This document shows positions 40,228-46,218 of a DNA stretch of 46,218 nt, in pieces. Where the stretch lies: contig URCV01000007.1 of assembly GCA_900546445.1 (NCBI GenBank), positions 1 through 46,218 on the forward strand, read 5' to 3'. Both the position numbers and the translations under genes were made by a program. Each line of letters starts with the position of its first letter. Position 1 is the stretch's first letter. Below the pieces are notes generated by a model, which saw only the letters and a program-made list of their open reading frames with translations, searched no databases and had not been told where the DNA came from. The stretch comes from an uncultured Bacteroidales bacterium. GTDB lineage: Bacteria; Bacteroidota; Bacteroidia; Bacteroidales; UBA932.

Positions 40228-42596
40228 CTTATTGATTCTCCATTTACTTTAGCTACTCCTGTAGAGACTTTCGGAGTGGCATCTGTAGATGTGGTCGACC
40301 ACATTACATATCTTGCCTTTGTTTTATCCGTAGCGTGTTCATCGATTGTCCAGAATGTAATGGTACTGCCTACCAGCATTCCCTTGCCGGTAGAGCCGGA
40401 AACTTGTCCGCCCGGAGCAAATACTAATGACCTACCATCTGGAAGAGTAATAGTACCTTTTTTCTTAGCCTCTGCGGTAGACGGGCAAGCGAATAGTTCT
40501 TCGCATTCCGCCACTGACGGCATTCTCCACGTACCTGCAGGTTCTACGAGCGAACAAGGGTCTACATCTCCTATAGGGATGTTAGCCATTTTCGCGAAAG
40601 CGGTTTCTTCCGGACCATAAGCCTTTCCGTTATATGGAACGGTGGTGATGGCATATTTACTCTTCCACTGGAAGTACGTTCCGTAGGCATCAGGTGCCAT
40701 AAAGCAATATTTTCCGTCCTTTACGGTCAAATACCCTTCGCTCCACTCTACAGAGAGAGCCGCTACAGGTGCTGCGCCCTGTTTGATGGTATTCTTAGTG
40801 CTTTCGCCATCGACATAGATGGTCCAGGTTAATTCCTTCTTCTCCTTATTCTCAGGAATGGTGAGTTCTACGGTGAGATTATCCTTAGACGCATTTTCGC
40901 AGACTTCCGTGCCTATAGAGCTGACGGCCTTGATAGGCACGACGTCGTGGTCGGTATCGATGGTAACCTTGAGCTTGAAGGAGTTGTGATCCTGCGCCGT
41001 CGTCGGAGAGTAAGATTTGAAGATAACGTAGTCCTTCATCTCCGGTTGGGTAAATGTCACTCCCGTGAATATGCTGTTTACGAACAACTTCCAAGTAACG
41101 ACTTCCTTAAGTTTGTTTTCAGGAAGCTTGATGGTTACTGTGGTCTTCTTGTCGGTCGCACCGGTCTTTGTGAATTGGCCCTTGTCGGATTCGAGAGCCA
41201 CATCGTATAGCTGGAATCCTCCCGGATTGGTAACCACAGTGATAGGAGTCTCCTTCGAAGTCTCTATCGTAGCAGGCTCGTGTGACACATAAGAAGGAAG
41301 AGCTATGTTCTTCACGCATCTTACGGATGCCAAGTTCTCGCCTACCAGGTCGAAGCTCGGTGCTATGGAGTACTCGAGGTTCGATGTGAGAATCATACCG
41401 TTGTCGTTGTAGTCGCTTCCGAGACCCCATCTTGCTCCGGTTTGGTTCTTACCCATAAGGGCGCCGGACGCGATGTTGATGTAGCCATTGAAAGGAAGGA
41501 ACAGCTCCGAGCCTCTATAGTGCACGCCATTAACGCCTTCTACCATAGAAGTATTTTCGATATCTTCCATATAATAAAGGTTATAGAGCTCTTCGTAAGA
41601 AGGAAGGCGCAGTTCGGGACTCAGTGCGCTGCAAGGGTCCTCACCTGCATTTTCCTTAATATCGGCCAATCCTACCGCGATCTTCTCCGGATTATAGGCA
41701 TAGCCTGCGTAGCTATCCTCTGCCGGTACGCCGAATATACTTTCGTGCTTGAAGAAGTATCCCGGCAAGTGCGGAGCTTCTGCGAGGGCGAATTTGCCGT
41801 CCTTCACTACGAGGTCGGCCTTCGCATAGAAATAGGTAATGCCTTCTTCGCCGAGCTCGATCAGCGCGCCTTCCTGTTTGGCCGAAGCCACCTCGGTCCA
41901 GTTGTCGCGGGCTTTGTTATTGGCCAATTCGAGGGCCACGGTCTTGTCGGATGCGGTGTAATTGGCATCGATGTGGAAGTTGACCTTCTCGGTCTTCTCG
42001 TTTATCTGCACTGCCTCTCCGGCCACGCCGTTGACTGATATGCGGTAAGCCCAAGGGATGAAAGTGGTTTCCGGCACGCCCTTCAATTGCGGGTCTTCCA
42101 GTCTGAATTTCAATGAGAAATAGAAATCGCCGCCGTTATAGCTTATTTTTTCCGGGAGGTTGGTTCCCTGGAATTCGGTGAACACGTCTTTCACTTTAGA
42201 AGGATCCAAGTCCTGAATGGAAGTCGCTATGTCTTTCCAAGTCTTTTCGTTATCGGAAGAAAATTCTACTACTACGCTGCGCTTGAATGCATTATGATTT
42301 GCCTCTATGGTCACTTCCACGCTTTCCATCGGCTCGTTGAACACTACGGCGTCTCTCTGTTCGTCGTCGTAGTTCACGCGATAGGCCCAAGCGATGTCCG
42401 TGTTGCTGACACTTTTAGTTTGTAAGGTCTCGACTACTTTTTCGAGGGAAATTTTATAGGTTCCGCCCTCGAAAGGAATAAGTTCCGGAATGTCGGAGCT
42501 CTTGAATTCTGTGGTAGTTTGCGTAAGCTCTCGCTCGCAACTAATTGCACAGAAGAAAGATAGGCTTGCTAAAAGCCCAAATAGCTTTTTGTTCAT
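40209..42596 (-). CDS. Large surface lipoprotein with duplicated Fib_succ-like modules
   Basis: The 795-residue lipoprotein has signal MNKKLFGLLASLSFFCAISC. The N-terminal half carries two Ig-like repeats (DIAWAYRVNYDDEQRDAVVF and FIPWAYRISVNGVAGEAVQI). A module follows with (L)VVKDGKFA, DPCSALSPELRLPSYEELY (Asp320) and ending LASVRCVKN. Two more Ig-like stretches precede a second copy with LTVKDGKYC, DPCSLVEPAGTWRMPSVAE (Asp679) and ending ESIRCVKSL. The module resembles the 'Fibrobacter succinogenes major paralogous domain' of Bacteroidota surface proteins; assignment by pattern only. ATG 42596 was chosen over 42638 because it gives a proper signal and lies downstream of the promoter. Confidence 0.8.
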   Translation of the reverse strand: MNKKLFGLLASLSFFCAISCERELTQTTTEFKSSDIPELIPFEGGTYKISLEKVVETLQTKSVSNTDIAWAYRVNYDDEQRDAVVFNEPMESVEVTIEANHNAFKRSVVVEFSSDNEKTWKDIATSIQDLDPSKVKDVFTEFQGTNLPEKISYNGGDFYFSLKFRLEDPQLKGVPETTFIPWAYRISVNGVAGEAVQINEKTEKVNFHIDANYTASDKTVALELANNKARDNWTEVASAKQEGALIELGEEGITYFYAKADLVVKDGKFALAEAPHLPGYFFKHESIFGVPAEDSYAGYAYNPEKIAVGLADIKENAGEDPCSALSPELRLPSYEELYNLYYMEDIENTSMVEGVNGVHYRGSELFLPFNGYINIASGALMGKNQTGARWGLGSDYNDNGMILTSNLEYSIAPSFDLVGENLASVRCVKNIALPSYVSHEPATIETSKETPITVVTNPGGFQLYDVALESDKGQFTKTGATDKKTTVTIKLPENKLKEVVTWKLFVNSIFTGVTFTQPEMKDYVIFKSYSPTTAQDHNSFKLKVTIDTDHDVVPIKAVSSIGTEVCENASKDNLTVELTIPENKEKKELTWTIYVDGESTKNTIKQGAAPVAALSVEWSEGYLTVKDGKYCFMAPDAYGTYFQWKSKYAITTVPYNGKAYGPEETAFAKMANIPIGDVDPCSLVEPAGTWRMPSVAECEELFACPSTAEAKKKGTITLPDGRSLVFAPGGQVSGSTGKGMLVGSTITFWTIDEHATDKTKARYVMWSTTSTDATPKVSTGVAKVNGESIRCVKSL

Positions 42597-42635
42597 AATT
42601 ATAGTGTTTGATGATAATCGATAATACACTTTCGC

Positions 42636-42643
42636 CAAAGGTA
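42636..42643 (-). promoter_or_regulatory. -7 element for the lipoprotein operon
   Basis: Minus-strand TACCTTTG matches TAnnTTTG 39 bases before ATG 42596. The expected -33 position lacks a clean TTTG. A GTGTATTA half-site (42622-42629 on the minus strand) sits at the predicted transcript start. Confidence 0.45.
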
Positions 42644-42764
42644 GTGATTATTATTTGAAAGTGTACACCCTTTTCCTTTTTTTTGCGGATTCGTTCTGGA
42701 ATTCTCCATCCCATTCGTCGTAACTTTTTGGCGCACGTTGTAGGTTTATTTGACGATAATTTAC

Positions 42765-42772
42765 TAAATTTG
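42765..42772 (+). promoter_or_regulatory. -7 element for the exported-protein gene
   Basis: TAAATTTG matches TAnnTTTG 23 bases before ATG 42796. The nearest TTG (42738-42740) is 24 bases upstream, slightly too far, so the -33 is uncertain. Confidence 0.5.
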
Positions 42773-42795
42773 AACGAAATAAAACCAATCATATT

Positions 42796-43788
42796 ATGAA
42801 CATTAGACACTGTATTTCGGTATTGGCATTTATTCTCGCCGGATTCTATGCACAGGCACAAGAGGCAGATTCAGTGGAAGTAGGCATCGCAGCATATTGG
42901 GAAAAGGGCGATGTGTTTACATATCAATATACTAACGAAAAGTATAAGGTCGATGAGAGAGGGGATACCACCTATGTAAGTCGCTCGGGTAATCTTAAGA
43001 CTATGAAGGTAGTGTCGATGACCGACGACACTTATACCTTAAAGATTACATCGTCCGATTCCTGGCACAGTGACCCTGAGAGAAGTAAACTTTTGGCTGA
43101 CGTGAGTCGTAAATGCGGCCCTGAAGAAGTCATTTTGCTTACCGATGAGTGCGGCTCTCCACTTCAGATTCTTAATTGGGAAGATATAGTCAAGTATTAC
43201 GAAAAAGCAAAGAAGGTAATGATATCTTCCGTATTGAAAATAAGAAAGGGCACGTCGGACGTTCCGGAAAAGGAAATGCGAGAGTATTTGGAAGGTGTGT
43301 TTAAAAATCTTGATAATCAGGAAATCATTAAGTCGTCGATAGATAGGGAAATAGGTAATTTATTTGTATTTTATGGTAATTATTACACCATCGATAAGGT
43401 TTACGATAATGATTTCAAAGTGGCGCCGCTTGTAAATGGTGCGGATTCTCTCAATATGCATACAGAGTATTGGATAGATGGCTCCGAATACGATGACGAG
43501 ACTGTAGTCTTTCGTATGAGTACCGAGATTCCGTCCGGTGAGATGAAATCTTATGGGAAATCAGTATTCGAAAATGCTCTCGGCGTCCCGTCGGTATACG
43601 ATAGCATTGTTGATATGTCCAGTGCAGAATATATCACGGAGTTAATTCATCTCGATACAGGTATTCCGCTGAGGTATTATTACGACAAAGTCGTGACTTT
43701 ATCTTGCCCTAATGAAGATGGGGAAGTCGTGACGAACCAATCAGTTGAATCTATGTCGGTTAAGCTCGTTTCCGCAGAAGCAAAATAA
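42796..43788 (+). CDS. Exported protein of unknown function
   Basis: The 330-residue protein has a clear signal peptide (MNIRHCISVLAFILAGFYAQA, cleavage near AQA-QE). The mature part is mainly beta-strand (VFTYQYTNEKYKVDERGDTTYVSRSG, YTLKITSSDSWHSD, LHTEYWIDGSEYDDETVVF-like segments). One charged helical region lies near 130-185. It has no lipobox, membrane helix or catalytic motif I can name. It lies upstream of the ABC operon but is separated from it by 105 bases holding a separate promoter and operator, so co-regulation is not implied. It diverges from the lipoprotein operon. Confidence 0.8.
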   Translation: MNIRHCISVLAFILAGFYAQAQEADSVEVGIAAYWEKGDVFTYQYTNEKYKVDERGDTTYVSRSGNLKTMKVVSMTDDTYTLKITSSDSWHSDPERSKLLADVSRKCGPEEVILLTDECGSPLQILNWEDIVKYYEKAKKVMISSVLKIRKGTSDVPEKEMREYLEGVFKNLDNQEIIKSSIDREIGNLFVFYGNYYTIDKVYDNDFKVAPLVNGADSLNMHTEYWIDGSEYDDETVVFRMSTEIPSGEMKSYGKSVFENALGVPSVYDSIVDMSSAEYITELIHLDTGIPLRYYYDKVVTLSCPNEDGEVVTNQSVESMSVKLVSAEAK

Positions 43789-43807
43789 AATAAAATTTAA
43801 AAAAATC

Positions 43808-43838
43808 TTTGATTGTAAGGAAAACTGTTTTATATTTG
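43808..43838 (+). promoter_or_regulatory. Bacteroidota-type promoter of the ABC-GntR operon
   Basis: TTTG (43808-43811), 19 bases, then TATATTTG (43831-43838): both elements match consensus with ideal spacing. The start would fall near 43845, inside the operator. Confidence 0.75.
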
Positions 43839-43840
43839 CA

Positions 43841-43862
43841 GTGTATTACGATACTAATACAC
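43841..43862 (+). promoter_or_regulatory. Inverted-repeat operator, likely for the GntR/YtrA-type regulator
   Basis: GTGTATTA (43841-43848), a six-base spacer CGATAC, then TAATACAC (43855-43862) form a perfect 8-bp inverted repeat starting 2 bases after the -7 element. A bound dimer would block initiation. The family of the regulator in this operon and the position make autorepression the natural reading. Confidence 0.7.
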
Positions 43863-43893
43863 TATAAAATATAAGGACTTAATTTTATTTAAG

Positions 43894-44739
43894 ATGATTA
43901 CAATCAAAGATTTAAGCTTCTCATACGGTAATAATGCCGTTCTGAAGCAAATTTCTATGGAACTCCTCCCCGGGAATATTTATGGTTTGCTCGGAGAGAA
44001 TGGTGTGGGCAAGACCACATTGCTAACCCTGCTTTGCGGACTCAAGAAGCCGCAAGTGGGAACGATAGATATCGACGGCTTCAAGCCTTATGACAGAAAG
44101 CCGAGCCTTCTCAGCGAAATCTACTACCTTAGTGATGAGGTGGCGGAGATTACTATGTGTCCTATGGAGTTCGCTAAGAACTATGGCAAATTCTGGAGTC
44201 ATTTTTCTCTTGAAACTTTCGGTGCTTTGATAGAACTCTTCGAGGTCCCTAAGGAGAATAGAATGGACAAGATGTCCGCCGGTCAGCTTAAAAAGACCCA
44301 TATTTCATTCGCGCTTGCCAGCGGAAGTCGCTATATCCTTATGGATGAGCCTACAAATGGTCTGGATATTCCATCGAAGTCGCAATTTCGCAAGGCCTTG
44401 ATGCAGTACACCTCGGAAGATGCGACGGTAGTAATCTCCACACATCAGGTGAAAGACCTCGAAAGCGTCATAGACCCTGTCATAATTCTCGACCGTCAAG
44501 ATGTTCTGCTCGATGCAAGCATAGCCGAGATTTCGGAGAAACTCTTTTTCGACTACGGCAGCGAAATCAATCCTAATGCTCTTTACAGCGAGTTTATCCC
44601 CGGAGGGTGCATTCAGGTCCTTCCTAACACCACCGGTTGCGAGAGTAAGGTGAACATAGAGGCGCTGTTTAACGCCGTACATAAGAACAAGGACTGGTTC
44701 AAGTCCGTCTTTGGAAACAAGTCATCAAATAACGAATAG
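43894..44739 (+). CDS. ABC transporter ATP-binding protein
   Basis: It is the cytosolic ATPase subunit that powers the permease encoded next. In the 281 residues, Walker A is GENGVGKT (34-41) and Walker B ILMDEP (148-153). The signature is a short form, MSAGQLKKT (127-135), instead of LSGGQ. The H-loop is ISTHQ (His184). The signature variant and small size fit YtrB/BcrA-like ATPases found with GntR regulators. The last 80 residues form an accessory domain (FDYGSEINPNALYSEFIPGG). It is first in the operon, 12 bases before the permease. Confidence 0.92.
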   Translation: MITIKDLSFSYGNNAVLKQISMELLPGNIYGLLGENGVGKTTLLTLLCGLKKPQVGTIDIDGFKPYDRKPSLLSEIYYLSDEVAEITMCPMEFAKNYGKFWSHFSLETFGALIELFEVPKENRMDKMSAGQLKKTHISFALASGSRYILMDEPTNGLDIPSKSQFRKALMQYTSEDATVVISTHQVKDLESVIDPVIILDRQDVLLDASIAEISEKLFFDYGSEINPNALYSEFIPGGCIQVLPNTTGCESKVNIEALFNAVHKNKDWFKSVFGNKSSNNE

Positions 44740-44751
44740 GAGCATTTCATT

Positions 44752-45561
44752 ATGAACGATACATTCAACTTCTCGAGGTTTGGCAAATACTATGTCAGCG
44801 ACCTCAAAAATATGTTCAACAATAATTGGCTTACAGTTCTGCTGACATCTTTGTCCGGACTCATAGCATATATGTTTTTCGGCATAATACATTTATTGTT
44901 CGACGGCTCGTGGGATTCCTACGGCCTTGCGGGAAGATGCATTACCTTCTTGCTTTTGCTTTATGTGTTGATTATCATCATTCCTTCTAAGGCTTACGGA
45001 TTCTTTACCGAAAAACGCAGTGGGGGATTCTATACCTTGATACCGGCATCGCCTCTCGAAAAATTCTTGGCGATGCTTTTGAATACGACGATACTGGTCC
45101 CATTGGCCTATCTTGTCATCGCATTTTCCGTAGACGGCCTGCTTTGTCTGGTCGATCCGCATTGTGGAAGCACGCTGGTGAAAACCATATCGGGTGCCGC
45201 ACAGGGTATTAATGAATTCAGTCTAGAAAGCGGTGTACGGTTATTCTCAAATGGGGAGCTTTTCTTAGGTGTGGCCGTAAATATCATCTCGTGTGCCATT
45301 ACCTTCCTTCTGGGAGCGCTCTATTTTAAGAAGAATAAAATAGGAAAGACCATTCTCGCGCTTATACTGTTTTGTATGGCGATGAGTTTGCTTACTCCGT
45401 TTATCAATCCTGGCGAAGGATTCTTAGATTGGCTTAGCGAGATGGAAGACCCTCAGCGCGTGTTCGATACGATGAAAGCAGTATGGTATGTTCTCAGCAT
45501 TCTCATAACCGCAGGATTGGGAGTATGGGCATATTTCCGAGTGAAAACCATCAAACATTAA
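44752..45561 (+). CDS. ABC transporter permease
   Basis: The 269-residue protein has six hydrophobic segments (about 28-50, 65-83, 100-125, 162-190, 197-215, 240-260), e.g. WLTVLLTSLSGLIAYMFFG and GKTILALILFCMAMSLLTPF. The cytosolic PSKAYGFFTEKRSGGFYTLIPASPLEKFLAML loop is typical of ABC-2-type exporters. It pairs with the ATPase 12 bases upstream and lies 10 bases before the regulator. The substrate is unknown. In Gram-positive relatives, YtrA-regulated transporters respond to cell-envelope antibiotics, so an envelope-stress role is possible but unproven here. Confidence 0.85.
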   Translation: MNDTFNFSRFGKYYVSDLKNMFNNNWLTVLLTSLSGLIAYMFFGIIHLLFDGSWDSYGLAGRCITFLLLLYVLIIIIPSKAYGFFTEKRSGGFYTLIPASPLEKFLAMLLNTTILVPLAYLVIAFSVDGLLCLVDPHCGSTLVKTISGAAQGINEFSLESGVRLFSNGELFLGVAVNIISCAITFLLGALYFKKNKIGKTILALILFCMAMSLLTPFINPGEGFLDWLSEMEDPQRVFDTMKAVWYVLSILITAGLGVWAYFRVKTIKH

Positions 45562-45571
45562 TCTCTTGGCT

Positions 45572-45919
45572 ATGGAATTCAATGCGAACAAATCAATATA
45601 TCTTCAGATAGCGGATGCCATCTGCGAGAAGATACTATCCGGAGAGTTCAAGAGTGAAGACAGAATCCTTTCGGTCCGTGAGTATGGTGCCGAAATAGGG
45701 GTAAACCCTAACACGGTGATGCGAAGTTACGAGAAGCTCACTAACGACGGCATCATCTATAATAAACGCGGAATAGGCTACTTCGTCAGTCCCGACGCCC
45801 GCGAAAAGGTCCTCTCGACACTTCGCCGTGAGTTCTTCGATACCGAATGGCCCTCAATCCTCCGTAAAATGCACCTCCTCGGAATCACCCTTTCCGACCT
45901 TCAGGAGCCCCAACTTTAG
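45572..45919 (+). CDS. GntR-family (YtrA subfamily) transcriptional regulator
   Basis: The 115-residue repressor-type protein has an N-terminal winged helix-turn-helix: KSIYLQIADAICEKILSGEF, DRILSVREYGAEIGVNPNTVMRSYEKL and NDGIIYNKRGIGYFV. Only a short helical tail (about 45 residues) follows, with no ligand-binding FadR/HutC domain, which defines the YtrA type. It is the third gene of the ABC operon and probably binds the inverted repeat at 43841-43862. ATG 45572 is chosen over an upstream in-frame TTG at 45566. Confidence 0.92.
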   Translation: MEFNANKSIYLQIADAICEKILSGEFKSEDRILSVREYGAEIGVNPNTVMRSYEKLTNDGIIYNKRGIGYFVSPDAREKVLSTLRREFFDTEWPSILRKMHLLGITLSDLQEPQL

Positions 45920-46040
45920 TGAAAGATATGAGAATTTTACTTCGGCATTGGCAGTAATCAGATGCAGCCAACTCGTCGGCGGCGACAAGGATATGGTTAA
46001 AATATTTAAGTACAGCGGATTAAATCTTGTTTAGAATTAA

Positions 46041-46075
46041 ATTATCCCGGCTGCCGTAATGGTGGCCGGGATGAT
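46041..46075. terminator. Hairpin between the GntR gene and the right-edge gene
   Basis: ATCCCGGC (46044-46051) pairs with GCCGGGAT (46065-46072), extended inside by wobble pairs and outside by ATT/AAT. The T-run is poor on both sides, so it may be a bidirectional or weak terminator for these convergent genes. Confidence 0.5.
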
Positions 46076-46082
46076 AATAGAT

Positions 46083-46218
46083 TTATAATTCATCGTTACT
46101 TTGTTTCGATAGTTGCTCCATTGTCGATAAATCAATATAATCCAAAACCACATAGCGCCGATACTCGCCACCAGCGGATTTGCTTCTTTTATTCGACAGG
46201 GTCAGTGAAATCATATTG
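46083..46218 (-). CDS. Unidentified gene, C-terminal end only
   Basis: An open minus-strand frame enters from the right edge and ends at TAA 46083-46085. Forty-four codons before the stop are visible, including an in-frame ATG at 46214 that may be internal. The peptide contains NKRSKSAGGEYRRYVVLDYI and a polar tail ending KQSNDEL. It is mixed charged and soluble-looking, and I recognise no family. It could also be a complete 43-residue gene. It converges on the GntR gene. Confidence 0.4.
   Translation of the reverse strand, partial: NMISLTLSNKRSKSAGGEYRRYVVLDYIDLSTMEQLSKQSNDEL

Noticed and set aside
45828..46034. 68-codon open frame after the GntR gene
   Set aside because: It overlaps the end of the regulator in another frame and has no start context or recognisable content.
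1..46218. tRNA, rRNA or riboswitch genes
   Set aside because: I looked in all gaps for cloverleaf-like or conserved leader structures and saw only terminators and the repeats described.

Overview
The window looks like a chromosomal segment of a Bacteroidota (Bacteroidales-type) bacterium. The main evidence is the promoter architecture: several starts are preceded by the Bacteroidota -7 element TAnnTTTG, some with a TTG/TTTG -33 element 19-21 bases upstream. Supporting evidence is a GldH lipoprotein next to RicT and HolB, many lipobox proteins, outer-membrane barrels, a TolC/HlyD/RND operon carrying a PII-like protein, and a Bacteroidota-style dcw cluster. I cannot name genus or species from the sequence alone. 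Most of the window is housekeeping DNA. The accessory-looking parts are about 13.4-18.1 kb and 36.2-46.2 kb.

Layout, left to right. (1) 1-1068, minus: gmk then a truncated nadD, with a promoter. (2) 1108-2232, plus: class II aldolase with promoter and terminator. (3) 2276-9166, plus: TolC, lipoprotein membrane-fusion protein, RND pump, PII-like protein, thioredoxin and an outer-membrane barrel, mostly touching or overlapping, closed by a perfect 14-bp terminator stem. (4) 9184-13415, plus: polyprenyl diphosphate synthase, holB, ricT, gldH and trmB, largely overlapping. (5) 13419-15477, minus: three-gene operon of a PPC/DUF296 protein, a LemA-like protein and an unknown membrane protein. (6) 15622-17955: a REP-associated tyrosine transposase (RAYT, HUH Y1 family) flanked by three copies of a 141-base double-hairpin repeat, two of them inside a longer direct repeat. 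(7) 18128-35074, minus: one dense gene chain, rsmH-ftsL-ftsI-murE-mraY-murD-ftsW-murG-murC-ftsQ-ftsA-ftsZ-gltX-rpiB-truB, nearly all overlapping. It makes peptidoglycan precursors and the divisome, and runs on into translation genes. (8) 35192-36217, plus: a lipoprotein HAD phosphatase. (9) 36222-39040: three related terminator copies, a long palindrome and a three-gene cassette of unknown function. (10) 39043-42596, minus: two large surface lipoproteins. (11) 42796-45919, plus: an exported protein, then an ABC ATPase/permease/GntR(YtrA-type) operon with a clear inverted-repeat operator at its promoter. (12) The right edge holds the 3' end of an unidentified minus-strand gene.

The strongest candidate for a less-described system is the RAYT with its unusually large paired-hairpin repeats. 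The second is the 36.2-39.0 kb stretch, where a 59-base terminator repeat (58/59 identical) flanks a cassette of three unknown genes beside a 153-base palindrome. No tRNA, rRNA or CRISPR array was seen.
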